A DNA stretch of 64,000 nucleotides, taken from Paraburkholderia translucens (lineage in GTDB: Bacteria; Pseudomonadota; Gammaproteobacteria; Burkholderiales; Burkholderiaceae). The stretch lies in NCBI RefSeq assembly GCF_020881035.1, contig NZ_JAJITC010000001.1, positions 496,001-560,000 of the forward strand, written 5' to 3'. Every line of letters begins with the position of its first letter. Position 1 is the first letter of the stretch. Shown piece by piece: positions 52,080-60,647 of this stretch. A model generated the notes under the pieces. That model saw only the letters and a program-made list of their open reading frames with translations, searched no databases and was not told where the DNA came from. The position numbers were made by a program, and so were the translations under genes.

Positions 52080-52778
52080 ATGACGAATACCGGCAAGTTG
52101 TTGATAGTCGGGCTGCTCGTGGTCGACGCGGGCGTCGCCGGTTATCTGCTTTACCCGAGGGACGATCAGTTGCCGGCCGTGACCGGCACAGTGACTCGTG
52201 GCGCCACCGGCGCGGCTGACCAGCAACCTCAGACCGACACGACGCGCGCGGCCGGCGGCAGGATGATGCCGGCGGAACCGGCGAGCCCGGCGCCGCCGCA
52301 TATGGGTATCGCGAATAACGTCGTGATCGCGCCACAAGCCGCGCTTCCGCGGACGGATTCCGCCGCACCGGCTCCGGCTGCGCCCCCTTTGGCGAACCCG
52401 GCCGAAGTCGCGCATGCACGCTCGAAGCCGCAGCCGTACGCACAGCAATCAGCCCAAGCGAGGCCGCAGTCGGGACCGCGCGTCGATCAGACCCAAGCCC
52501 GCCGGCGCGAGAACACGCAGCCGAACGGTGCGAATTCCGTTGCCGCGATGCTGACGAACGAACTGGTCAGGGAATCGGCCAAGCCTGACCCGTCGCTGCC
52601 GATGCCGTCGGGCTTCACCGTCCCGATGCCGGCTGGCACCGACGCTGGCAATGGCGCTGCCACCGGCCGCGGCTCGAATCCGGTCGCCTCGGCGATGACC
52701 GACCAGCTCGTGCGGGAATCGTCGAAATTGACGCCGACGCGCCCTGCGTCGGAGCCGCCGCCCCTCAACAAGCCCTGA
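52080..52778 (+). CDS. Membrane-anchored Pro/Ala-rich protein with an internal duplication
   Basis: This 232-residue protein has one N-terminal membrane segment (LLIVGLLVVDAGVAGYLLYP) and a low-complexity periplasmic part rich in Pro, Ala and Gln. Two copies of a motif lie in its second half: NSVAAMLTNELVRESAKPDP and NPVASAMTDQLVRESSKLTP (pattern N.VA...T..LVRES.K..P), about 48 residues apart. I chose ATG at 52080 because it begins right before the membrane segment; the frame is open from 52020. I do not recognise the family. Confidence 0.65.
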   Translation: MTNTGKLLIVGLLVVDAGVAGYLLYPRDDQLPAVTGTVTRGATGAADQQPQTDTTRAAGGRMMPAEPASPAPPHMGIANNVVIAPQAALPRTDSAAPAPAAPPLANPAEVAHARSKPQPYAQQSAQARPQSGPRVDQTQARRRENTQPNGANSVAAMLTNELVRESAKPDPSLPMPSGFTVPMPAGTDAGNGAATGRGSNPVASAMTDQLVRESSKLTPTRPASEPPPLNKP

Positions 52779-52790
52779 TCACCGCTGGCC

Positions 52791-53465
52791 TCACGGCCGC
52801 GACGCTACTTCGTCGAGATGCGCGAGCAGATCGGCGGGATCGTCGTAGACGCGCAACGCCCCCGCGCGCTCCAGTTCCTCGCTGCCGTAGCCACCCGAGA
52901 GCAGGCCGACGCCGAGCGAACGGCAGCGGCGCGCGGCAAGCATGTCCCAGATGCTGTCGCCGACCACGACCGTGTGCTCGATCGGCACGCCGAGCCGCGC
53001 GGCCGCGGCGAGGAACAGATCCGGATCGGGCTTCGCGTATTTGACGTCGTCGCGCGTGACCACGACCGCCTTCGCCGGATCGACGCCGAGCGCCGCCAGA
53101 TTCACCGCGGCGGTCTCCATCCGCCCGCTCGTCGCGATGGCCCACGGGGTGCCGGCTTGCGTCAGGGCGTCGAGCAGTGCGCGCGCGCCCGGCAGCGGAC
53201 AGACCTGAGCGCGCATCCGCTGATAGGCGGCCGTATGTGCGAGCCGCAGCCGGTCGGCGCGTTCGACGCTGATCTCGCCGTGCGTCTCACGCAGCAACTG
53301 GTCCGTGAACAGCCCGCCGCTCATGCCGATCTTGCGATGAATGCGCCACACTGACAGCGCAATCCCTTCGCTGTCGAGCGCCTCTTTCCACGCCAGCACG
53401 TGCTGATAAACGCTGTCGACGAGCGTGCCGTCGAGATCGAAAAGAAAGGATGTCTGGATACGCAT
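52791..53465 (-). CDS. HAD-superfamily hydrolase (phosphoglycolate-phosphatase-like)
   Basis: This 224-residue protein has HAD motif I FLFDLDGTLVDS at the N-terminus, motif II AIATSGRMETA, the motif III lysine in DDVKYAKPDPDLFLAAAA, and motif IV VVVGDSIWDMLAARRC. The cap domain is the small helical C1 type between motifs I and II. It is a cytoplasmic phosphatase of small phosphorylated metabolites, and substrate cannot be read from sequence. The start at 53465 follows GGAGG. Confidence 0.88.
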   Translation of the reverse strand: MRIQTSFLFDLDGTLVDSVYQHVLAWKEALDSEGIALSVWRIHRKIGMSGGLFTDQLLRETHGEISVERADRLRLAHTAAYQRMRAQVCPLPGARALLDALTQAGTPWAIATSGRMETAAVNLAALGVDPAKAVVVTRDDVKYAKPDPDLFLAAAARLGVPIEHTVVVGDSIWDMLAARRCRSLGVGLLSGGYGSEELERAGALRVYDDPADLLAHLDEVASRP

Positions 53466-53988
53466 GCCGGCCTCCGGTGATGATGGATTCAATCACAATG
53501 CCACGTGCCGATGAAGCCGCCAGGGCAAACCGCACGCCCTGAAACCGCTCATCGCGTCTACAAGATGGTGCGGATCCGCGCAAACCCGGACCGAGTTGCC
53601 CCGATTTCGCTCGCCCCGCTCCGGGCGCGCACCGGAACGGGGTACGCTCGCTCCCTTCGTCGTTTGCGTCGTCAACCGCTTTTCGTTCAGTCCCTGCCTT
53701 ATTCGCCGCGAGACGGCCGGAGCGTAAGCTCCACGCTCCGCGCCATACGTTGGCACGCCGCTTGCTTTCGACTGGTTCGCCAAATTATCCGAGCACCGGC
53801 TCGCTGGCCGCGTGCAAAGACATTGGTACGCCGTTGTTCGCAATAAAAAGCGAGGAAACAACCGACATTTTTCGATTATCACAATAGCTCGATATCACAC
53901 GCTGAATGCACGCGCGACAGCATCCCGCGAATCGCGCAACGGGCTCAATTCAATCGAAAACACGTTTGTAAATCAAAAGGAACCCGCT
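53466..53988. other. 523-bp upstream region of the porin gene
   Basis: There is no convincing gene in this gap. The last 140 bp (about 53845-53988) are A/T-rich, typical for the promoter and long leader of a highly expressed porin. The ribosome site AAAAGGAA precedes the porin start. Confidence 0.5.
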
Positions 53989-55149
53989 ATGAAAAAGACC
54001 CTACTCGCCGCCGCGCTGTGCGGCGCTTTCACCATGTCCGTGCACGCTGAAAGCAGCGTGACGCTGTACGGCCTGTTGGACACCGGCCTCGTCTACACGA
54101 ATAACCAGCTCGGCCACAGCAACTGGCAGCTCGCGAGCGGCACCACGCAAAACACGGTGTTCGGCCTGAAGGGTACGGAAGACCTCGGCGCGGATCTGCA
54201 CGCTGTCTTCAAGCTCGAGCAGGGCTTTCTGATGAACAACGGCGCGCAGGCGTTCGCCGGCAGCGCGTTCGGCTCGCAGGTATGGGCCGGGCTGCAAAGC
54301 GATCCGTACGGCACCTTGACGTTCGGCCGCCAGTTCGACGTGATGAACGACGCCGTCGGTCCGCTGACGGCCGGCTTCAACACCTGGGGCGGCAGCATCG
54401 CCGCACATCCGTTCGACAACGACAACCTCGCCGCGAACTCGGTCGTGATCAACAACTCGGTCAAGTACGCGAGCCCGGCGTTCCACGGCGTCACGTTCGA
54501 AACGATGTACTCGTTCAGCAACAAGGCCGGCGCCTTCGCGAACAACCGCTCGTACGGCTTCAGCCTCGCGTACGCGCAGGGCCCGCTGAACCTGGCGGCC
54601 GGCTACCTGCAGTTCAACAACGCGGGCAACGGCAGCGGCGCCGTGACCACCGCCGACACGAGCGCGAACTTCATCGCCGAACGCCAGCGCATATGGTCGC
54701 TCGGCGGCAACTACACGTTCGGAGCGGCGACCGTCGGCCTCGTCTGGAGCCACACGCAGATCGACAACGTCGCGGGCGTGTTCTCGTTCGGCACCGGCAC
54801 TTATCTCGGCGCGGCCGGCGACGCCACCGGCACGCTCGGCGGATCGCTGCGCCTCGACAACTACGAGGTCAACGCGAAGTACGCGCTGACGCCGGCATTG
54901 AGCGTATCGGGCGCGTACACGTTCACGCATGGCGCTTATAACGGCTCGTCGCCGGCATGGAACAGCGCGATGCTGCAGACCGACTACGCACTCAGCAAGC
55001 GCACCGACATCTACCTCGAAGGCGTGTACCAGAATGCGCACGGCGCGCCCGCGGACTCGGTGTTGTCGCACGCGATGCTCAACACGCTGTCGCCGTCGTC
55101 GACGAGCACGCAGGTCGCGGTGACGGTCGGCATGCGTCACGCATTCTGA
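53989..55149 (+). CDS. Trimeric general porin (Burkholderia Porin_4/OmpC-like family)
   Basis: This 386-residue outer-membrane beta-barrel has a signal peptide (MKKTLLAAALCGAFTMSVHA) and the family opening SSVTLYGLLDTGLVYTNN. Further hallmarks are NTVFGLKGTEDLGADLHAVF, FKLEQGF, the WAGLQSDPYGTLTFGRQFDV constriction-loop region, and a C-terminal phenylalanine (VGMRHAF) for BAM recognition. It allows diffusion of small solutes. The start at 53989 is fixed by the signal peptide. It stands alone, convergent to nothing close. Confidence 0.93.
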   Translation: MKKTLLAAALCGAFTMSVHAESSVTLYGLLDTGLVYTNNQLGHSNWQLASGTTQNTVFGLKGTEDLGADLHAVFKLEQGFLMNNGAQAFAGSAFGSQVWAGLQSDPYGTLTFGRQFDVMNDAVGPLTAGFNTWGGSIAAHPFDNDNLAANSVVINNSVKYASPAFHGVTFETMYSFSNKAGAFANNRSYGFSLAYAQGPLNLAAGYLQFNNAGNGSGAVTTADTSANFIAERQRIWSLGGNYTFGAATVGLVWSHTQIDNVAGVFSFGTGTYLGAAGDATGTLGGSLRLDNYEVNAKYALTPALSVSGAYTFTHGAYNGSSPAWNSAMLQTDYALSKRTDIYLEGVYQNAHGAPADSVLSHAMLNTLSPSSTSTQVAVTVGMRHAF

Positions 55150-55183
55150 TGCAGCGCGGCGCGGGCGTGGCGGCGCGATGCCG

Positions 55184-55290
55184 TCACGACTGCGCCGCCG
55201 CGATCAGCTGCGACACGAGCGCATGATGCTGGCCGCGTCGCGAGCGGATCGCGTGAATCTCCTCGATCACGCCGTCCGCGGCCGAGCCAG
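55184..55290 (-). pseudogene. Possible short remnant of a minus-strand gene
   Basis: In the 313-bp gap between porin and TerC genes, a minus-strand frame ends at a TGA (55184-55186) after the stretch ADGVIEEIHAIRSRRGQHHA followed by LVSQLIAAAQS, which has coding-like composition. A different frame just upstream reads FSEAFPLAELGAEDLALSRG. This suggests a frameshifted leftover C-terminus. I do not recognise the parent gene. Confidence 0.25.
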
Positions 55291-55462
55291 CGCAAGCCCC
55301 TCGATAACGCGAGATCTTCGGCGCCGAGTTCCGCGAGTGGAAAGGCCTCGCTGAAAGATCTGCTCCGCGCGATTCGTTCAGGTTATCACTGGTTCATCCG
55401 AACCCCGAACGGGCCCATGATGGCGGTTCCGCCGCCCACGGCACAACCGGTTACGCCACGTC

Positions 55463-56212
55463 ATGGACTCCCTGCTCGCACTCGTTGCCGATCCCGCCGC
55501 CTGGGCTGCGCTCGTCACACTGATCGTGATGGAAGTCGTGCTCGGCATCGACAACCTGATCTTCATTTCGATCCTCAGCAACCGCTTGCCGGAAGCCCAC
55601 CGCGCGCGCACGCAGCGCATCGGGCTGCTGCTCGCGCTGGTCATGCGGCTGGTCCTGCTCAGTACAATCGCGTGGATCGCCAAGCTGACCTCGGTCGCGT
55701 TCGAGCTGTTCGGTCATGGCTTTTCCTGGCGCGATCTGATCCTCGTCGCCGGCGGCCTGTTCCTCGTGTGGAAGGCGACCAGCGAAATCCGCCAGCACGT
55801 AACCGCCGACGACGAAGCCGCCGCGAGCGTCAGCTCGACCGTGCCGTTGAGCGTGGCGGCCGCAATCGGCCAGATCATCGTGCTCGACCTCGTGTTTTCG
55901 GTCGACAGCATCATCACCGCCGTCGGCATGACCGAACATTTGCCGATCATGTTCGCCGCGGTCATCGTGTCGATCATGGTGATGCTGTTCGCCGCGCCGC
56001 CGCTCGCGCGCTTCATCGACCGCAATCCGACCATCGTGATGCTGGCGCTGAGCTTCCTGCTCGTGATCGGCGTGACACTGATCGCCGATGGCTTCGGCTC
56101 GCATGTGCCGAAGGCCTATATCTATGCGGCGATGGCGTTCTCCGCGTTCGTCGAGTCGATGAACATGCTGGCGCGGCGCGCCAAAAGGCAACGTGCGGCA
56201 AGCCGCCCTTAA
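55463..56212 (+). CDS. TerC-family integral membrane protein
   Basis: This 249-residue protein has about seven transmembrane segments. The family signatures are [20 protein letters not shown] in the first helices and [20 protein letters not shown] in the middle, both with conserved Asp in the membrane. TerC proteins were named from tellurite resistance and many export Mn or other metals or support protein translocation. The C-terminus is short, without the CBS domains found in longer relatives. Its last four bases overlap the end of the convergent DUF2894 gene (56209-56212). Confidence 0.9.
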   Translation: MDSLLALVADPAAWAALVTLIVMEVVLGIDNLIFISILSNRLPEAHRARTQRIGLLLALVMRLVLLSTIAWIAKLTSVAFELFGHGFSWRDLILVAGGLFLVWKATSEIRQHVTADDEAAASVSSTVPLSVAAAIGQIIVLDLVFSVDSIITAVGMTEHLPIMFAAVIVSIMVMLFAAPPLARFIDRNPTIVMLALSFLLVIGVTLIADGFGSHVPKAYIYAAMAFSAFVESMNMLARRAKRQRAASRP

Positions 56213-56874
56213 CGCGTTTTCTTGCGAGCGCCCTTGCCGCTGGCCGCGGCGCGCGGCGCCTCCTTCTCGAGCGGCGCGCCGCCGTTCATCTGCTCGAACC
56301 ACGACAGCGTATCGACATACGACAGGAACTGCTTCAGATAGCCCGGCGACAGCTCACGCATCAACGACAGCGCGCGATGCACGAGCGTGCTCGAATTGAG
56401 CGGCCCCGCGTTGCCGGGCACCTGCGCGAGCGACTGGCGCAGCTGCTTTTCGGTGCGGACTTTGGACCAGACTTCACGGAAGTACTCGAGTGCGGGGAGT
56501 TCGGGGTACGCCTCGGCGTGCGGTGCATCGGCGCTCGCGTGGTGACGGGCAAGGTGTTCGAGCAGCGCCGCAAGCGTGGCGTCGTTGGCTTCGTTAGCTT
56601 CGATGACGGTGGATGGCGACGCCCCCGCATCCGCAGTCGCGCGCTCGACCTCCGCCGTATATTCGTCCAGCAATACTGACAACCGGTGTTCGAGCACGCG
56701 TCGCGCCTCACCGCTGTGCTGCGCCGCGCGCCGCGCAAACGCCTCGAGCAGATGAAAGCGCACGGGATCGAGCCGATCCGCACCGCGCGCGCGCCATGCA
56801 TCGAGCGTTACGCGAGCCGCGTCGATCACGCCGTCGGCGGTCATGGCGTTGCCGTTACGCGCGCCGTCAAGCAC
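56209..56874 (-). CDS. DUF2894-type protein of the MotA/MotB-like cluster
   Basis: This 221-residue soluble protein is mostly helical: [60 protein letters not shown] and [20 protein letters not shown]. It ends in a Lys/Arg-rich tail. I chose GTG at 56874, which has GGAGA 6 bases upstream and overlaps the preceding OmpA-like gene by 8 bp; an ATG at 56844 lacks a ribosome site. Function is unknown. It is the last gene of a four-gene cluster and could be a cytoplasmic effector or adaptor of the membrane complex. Confidence 0.75.
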   Translation of the reverse strand: MLDGARNGNAMTADGVIDAARVTLDAWRARGADRLDPVRFHLLEAFARRAAQHSGEARRVLEHRLSVLLDEYTAEVERATADAGASPSTVIEANEANDATLAALLEHLARHHASADAPHAEAYPELPALEYFREVWSKVRTEKQLRQSLAQVPGNAGPLNSSTLVHRALSLMRELSPGYLKQFLSYVDTLSWFEQMNGGAPLEKEAPRAAASGKGARKKTR

Positions 56875-57520
56875 CGGACTTCTCCGCTGCCGCTGCGCTC
56901 GACAGCCGCGGCACCGGCGCGATTTCGACGCGGCGGTTTTTCGCGCGGCCCGCTTCGTCGCTGTTCGAACTGACCGGCTGCTCGGAGCCGAACGCAGCCG
57001 CAAACACCGACGACGCCGGTACACCCTCGTCGATCAGCGCGCGCGTGACCGTCAACGCGCGTTGTGCCGACAACTCCCAGTTGTCGGCGAAACGCCGGTT
57101 GCCTTCGCGCAGGCGTTGATCGTCGGTGAAGCCGCTGACCATCAGGATCTGGTCGCTCGCGCGCAGATACGCGGACAGCGGCCCGGCGAGACTCTTCAGC
57201 AGCGCGCGGCCCTCGGGCTGCAACTGGGCGGAGTTCAGCGCGAACAGCACGTTGCCGCTAATCCCGATGCGGCCGTTGACGAGCGTTACACGCCCCGCCG
57301 CCAGCGGTCCGGCGAGCGCCTGTTCGAGCGTCTTGCGACGCTGCGTTTCGGCCTGACGTTGCTTGACCTCCTGCTCGAGCTGGTTCGACAGTTCGAGTTG
57401 CACGCCTATCACGCTCACCAGAATCAGCACGAAGGCGCCGAGCAACACCGACATCAGATCGCCGAACGCGGCCCAGATCGGCGCGGACGTTTCCACGCCG
57501 CCGTCGATGTCCTCGCTCAT
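56867..57520 (-). CDS. MotB/OmpA-like protein (ZorB-like layout)
   Basis: This 217-residue protein has a short cytoplasmic start and one membrane helix with a conserved acidic residue in the MotB position (WAAFGDLMSVLLGAFVLIL, D21, like the DFMT of MotB). A coiled coil (about 45-75) and a C-terminal OmpA peptidoglycan-binding domain (about 85-200: FALNSAQLQPEGRALLKSLA, SGFTDDQRLREGNRRFADNW, ELSAQRALTVTRALIDEGV) follow. In MotB-type proteins the Asp carries the ion that drives the motor. It overlaps the MotA/TolQ-like gene by 4 bases (57517-57520), as expected for subunits of one complex. Confidence 0.88.
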   Translation of the reverse strand: MSEDIDGGVETSAPIWAAFGDLMSVLLGAFVLILVSVIGVQLELSNQLEQEVKQRQAETQRRKTLEQALAGPLAAGRVTLVNGRIGISGNVLFALNSAQLQPEGRALLKSLAGPLSAYLRASDQILMVSGFTDDQRLREGNRRFADNWELSAQRALTVTRALIDEGVPASSVFAAAFGSEQPVSSNSDEAGRAKNRRVEIAPVPRLSSAAAAEKSGA

Positions 57521-59613
57521 ACCGCATCGGCTCCGGCGGTCGCGCGCTGCGCGGCCAGCGACTGCAGATCCTCGACGATCTGCTTCTGCGACATCACACT
57601 GAGGTCAACCACGTCACGCGCCTGCGCGACGTAGTAGGCGAGCTGTTCGTCGCTGCGGGCGAGCGATTTGTCGAGCGCCGCTTCGATGCGTTCGAGATGC
57701 GTGAGGAGCTTGTCGTTCGCTTCGCCGAACAGGCGCACGGCCGCGCCGAACGCTTCGCCGAGGCTCGCGACCTCGACCGCACTGCCCGTGACCTGCGCGG
57801 CGACCGAGCCGAGCTTGCCGGTCTCGCGCTCCAGATGCTCCGTGAAGCGGTTGCCGACGCGTTCGAGCAGATCCGCCGACGTCGCGACGAGGGCATCGAC
57901 GGCCGTGCGCTGTTCGGTCGACGCGTGGTTGACCGCGTCGAGCAACGTCTCCAGCGTGGCGAGCAGACGGCTGCGCTCGTCGAGCATCGCGGTATCGCGG
58001 ACCATGCTGTCGGAGAGCTTCTGCCGCAGCTCCGCGACGACTTCGGCAGCGGCCTTCGGTGCTTCCGACGCCGCCTGCACGAGGCGCTCGATTTCGGCGA
58101 TCGTCGCGTTGGCATGCGCTTGCGTCTGCGCAGAGATATCGCGGGCGGTGCGCGCAAGCGCGTCGCAGATCTCTTGCTGATGGCTCGCGGCTTGCGCACC
58201 CGTCCGTTGCCACTGTTCGCTCAGCTTCGCACCGAGTGCGTCGAGCGTCTCGGCCCAGACGCTCAGACGCTGCTCGTCGCGCACGGTCAGTTCCGTCTGC
58301 AAGTCCGCATGCGAGCTGCCGACCGCGCTCAGCAACGCCGCAGCATGCTGCTCGAACGTCGCGGCGGCGCGCGCCAGCGCCTGTTCGTTGTCAGCGGCGA
58401 GCTTCTCGCCCGCGCTCTGCTGCCGCGCCAAGGCGTCGCGCCAGGCCTGCGAGATGCCGCTCGCCGTCGCTTCGAACCGCGCGGACACGCCGTCGAGCAA
58501 CGCGGCGGAGCGCTGTTCGAACAGTTCGGCGACGCGCTCGATCGACGCGCGCTGCTGCGCAGCCAGCTCGTCGCTCGCGTCTCGATGACCGGCAAGCGCG
58601 TTATTGCAGATTTCGGCAACGTTCGCGCTGGTCGCCGCGAAGCCGCTCGACATGCCGTCGAGCTGGCGCTGCACGGCCTGCGTCACGGCGGCGTGCAACG
58701 CCGCGGTTTCGCGCGCAACACCCGCCATCGTCGCTTCGACGACCGGTTGCAGCGCTTGGCCCGCGGCCTGCGCGCTGCCGGCCACGCTATCCTTCAGCGA
58801 TTGCTCGATCACGCCGGCCAGGCGCAGATACGCAGCCTCCGTGCGGCCGTAAAACGCGTCGAGGCTCGCAATCTGCCGCTCGTTCGACGCCACGCTCTGC
58901 TGTTCGAGCGCGCTCATCATCGTCTGCAGACGTTCGACCAGCAGCGGCATCGCCTCGGCCTGGCGTTGCAGCAGCCGGAAGCTCTCCTCACGCTGATGGC
59001 TCTGCGAGTAGACGCGCAAGGTCGTCGCGATCTTCACGTCGAGCTGTTGCGCTGCTTCGAGCCGCTCGCGGCGGCACAGCGCGGACAGCAGCCCGAGCAT
59101 CGCCGACGTCGCGACACCCGCGATCGAGGTGCCGAACGCGAAGCCCAGCCCCTTGACCGGCGCGGCCAGCGACGCGCGAATCGCCTGCAGGTCGCTCGCG
59201 CTTTCCAGCGCGAGGCCGGTGCCGCGCAGCGTCATCACCATGCCGAGCAAAGTGCCGAGCATGCCGAGCAGCACCAGCAGGCCGACCAGATACGGCGTCA
59301 GCGCGGGTCCCGGCAACGCGATGCGCTCGCCTTCGACGCGCAGCCGCACGCTATTGCGCAAGCTCGGATGCACCGGTTCGAGAAACGCAGCGAGGCTCGG
59401 CGGCGGTCCCGACTGCGCGGCGAGCGCGCCCGTCAGCGTGGCGCTCGCCTGGCTGTAGCGGCGCAATTCGAGCGCGCCCAGCACGTAGAAGACGCCGATC
59501 AGCAGCGTAACGGCGAACGCGAGTGGATTGGAGACGGCATAACCAGCGGCGATCCAGCACGCCGCGGCGAGCCCCGCGAGAAACACAACGAGTTCGATAC
59601 GATATCTGGACAT
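57517..59613 (-). CDS. DUF802 protein: MotA/TolQ-like channel with a long coiled-coil tail (ZorA-like layout)
   Basis: This 698-residue protein has two N-terminal membrane segments (about 6-40), then a MotA/TolQ/ExbB-like pair of helices: PYLVGLLVLLGMLGTLLGMV (near 110-130) and KGLGFAFGTSIAGVATSAML (near 165-185). After that come about 500 residues of helical, Ala/Glu/Gln-rich coiled coil with no further membrane segment. MotA-type proteins form the ion-conducting ring with MotB. The long cytoplasmic tail is the feature shared with ZorA of Zorya. The start at 59613 begins just before the first membrane helix; the frame is open to 59676, overlapping the DUF3348 gene. It is the second gene of the cluster. 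Confidence 0.85.
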   Translation of the reverse strand: MSRYRIELVVFLAGLAAACWIAAGYAVSNPLAFAVTLLIGVFYVLGALELRRYSQASATLTGALAAQSGPPPSLAAFLEPVHPSLRNSVRLRVEGERIALPGPALTPYLVGLLVLLGMLGTLLGMVMTLRGTGLALESASDLQAIRASLAAPVKGLGFAFGTSIAGVATSAMLGLLSALCRRERLEAAQQLDVKIATTLRVYSQSHQREESFRLLQRQAEAMPLLVERLQTMMSALEQQSVASNERQIASLDAFYGRTEAAYLRLAGVIEQSLKDSVAGSAQAAGQALQPVVEATMAGVARETAALHAAVTQAVQRQLDGMSSGFAATSANVAEICNNALAGHRDASDELAAQQRASIERVAELFEQRSAALLDGVSARFEATASGISQAWRDALARQQSAGEKLAADNEQALARAAATFEQHAAALLSAVGSSHADLQTELTVRDEQRLSVWAETLDALGAKLSEQWQRTGAQAASHQQEICDALARTARDISAQTQAHANATIAEIERLVQAASEAPKAAAEVVAELRQKLSDSMVRDTAMLDERSRLLATLETLLDAVNHASTEQRTAVDALVATSADLLERVGNRFTEHLERETGKLGSVAAQVTGSAVEVASLGEAFGAAVRLFGEANDKLLTHLERIEAALDKSLARSDEQLAYYVAQARDVVDLSVMSQKQIVEDLQSLAAQRATAGADAV

Positions 59614-59623
59614 GGGGTCCCAG

Positions 59624-60397
59624 TTAGCAGGCGCGAAGAGCCGCGAGCAGCCCTTCGACCGGTTGAAAACGAACATCCAGTTCGGCCAGCAAAACGCTCT
59701 GCATGTCCTTGCGAAATGCGTCGAGCCATGCTCCGGACGCGGCGGCGTTGGCCTGGACCGAGGCGACCTCGAGTTGAATGTCTACGCTTGGGGTGGTGTT
59801 TGCCGCTTCAGCGCCGGCTCTCGAGCGCTCGAAGTGTGCGCCGAGCAACCCGGGGACCGCGCCGAGCAAAGTCCGCTCGCGCTCGCCGAGTGCACGCTCC
59901 ATCACCGCATCGACGACCGCGAGCCGCGCGAGTGCAGGCGCTTGCGTCGCCAGCAGCGCGCGCAGGCGGCCGCGCAACGTGCCGATCGCCGTTTCCATCG
60001 ACTGCTGAAGCGCGAGATAGCGCTGCCGGAACACCGCATAGTCGGCTTGCGTGCCGATGGCCGCGTGCGCCGACATCCGGGCGGACGACGCCGCCGATCC
60101 ACGCCGCCGCGAGCCGGCGAGCACGCTGTCGCTGGCGATCGCGTTCACCAGCGAGCGGCGCACGCGCGTGCATTCGTCCTCTTCCGCTTGGCCGAACGCG
60201 CGCGCACCAGCGGCGACGGCCGGCGGCTTGGCGTTCAGCGCCGAAGACAGCGCGATCGCATCGGTCCAGCCGAGCCACTGGCTCAGCCGATCCGCCAGCG
60301 ATTGCCGCGATTCGGCGACGTCGGCCTCGGCGAGACGGGCCAGTAAGCGAACGAGCGCGGGCCCGCTGAGGGCGCTACGCTGAGGGGCTTGCAACAT
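59624..60397 (-). CDS. DUF3348-type protein, first gene of the MotA/MotB-like cluster
   Basis: This 257-residue soluble helical protein contains LVRLLARLAEADVAESRQSL, an Arg/Ser-rich loop (LAGSRRRGSAASSARM), YAVFRQRYLALQQSMETAIG and a C-terminal stretch ending MQSVLLAELDVRFQPVEGLL. No catalytic motif is visible. It lies 10 bp upstream of the MotA/TolQ-like gene. DUF3348, DUF802, OmpA and DUF2894 genes commonly travel together in Burkholderia-type genomes, which is how I name it. Its function is unknown. Confidence 0.78.
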   Translation of the reverse strand: MLQAPQRSALSGPALVRLLARLAEADVAESRQSLADRLSQWLGWTDAIALSSALNAKPPAVAAGARAFGQAEEDECTRVRRSLVNAIASDSVLAGSRRRGSAASSARMSAHAAIGTQADYAVFRQRYLALQQSMETAIGTLRGRLRALLATQAPALARLAVVDAVMERALGERERTLLGAVPGLLGAHFERSRAGAEAANTTPSVDIQLEVASVQANAAASGAWLDAFRKDMQSVLLAELDVRFQPVEGLLAALRAC

Positions 60398-60647
60398 ACC
60401 ACCGGAGGCAAAAAAGTCAGCAGTTTACACGCTGAGGCCAGCGAGTCCGAAGTCGTCCGCTCGAACGCGGGATTAAAGACAGCATTTCGTCCGAGCGAGC
60501 AGAACATTCGCGCGTTTTTCCGGGCGCGGCATTTGCCAATGGCGAAGCGAGCCGGTCCCCGTATAAGATGAAAGCACGCACTTCGCCGCCCGCTGGCACA
60601 CGGCGCAGCGTCGACAACACAGAACACACGCAAGGCGGACAGAAAGA

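Noticed and set aside
57697..60369. 890-codon plus-strand frame opposite the MotA/MotB-like cluster
   Set aside because: It is antisense to three overlapping minus-strand genes with membrane and OmpA motifs and shows no domain of its own.
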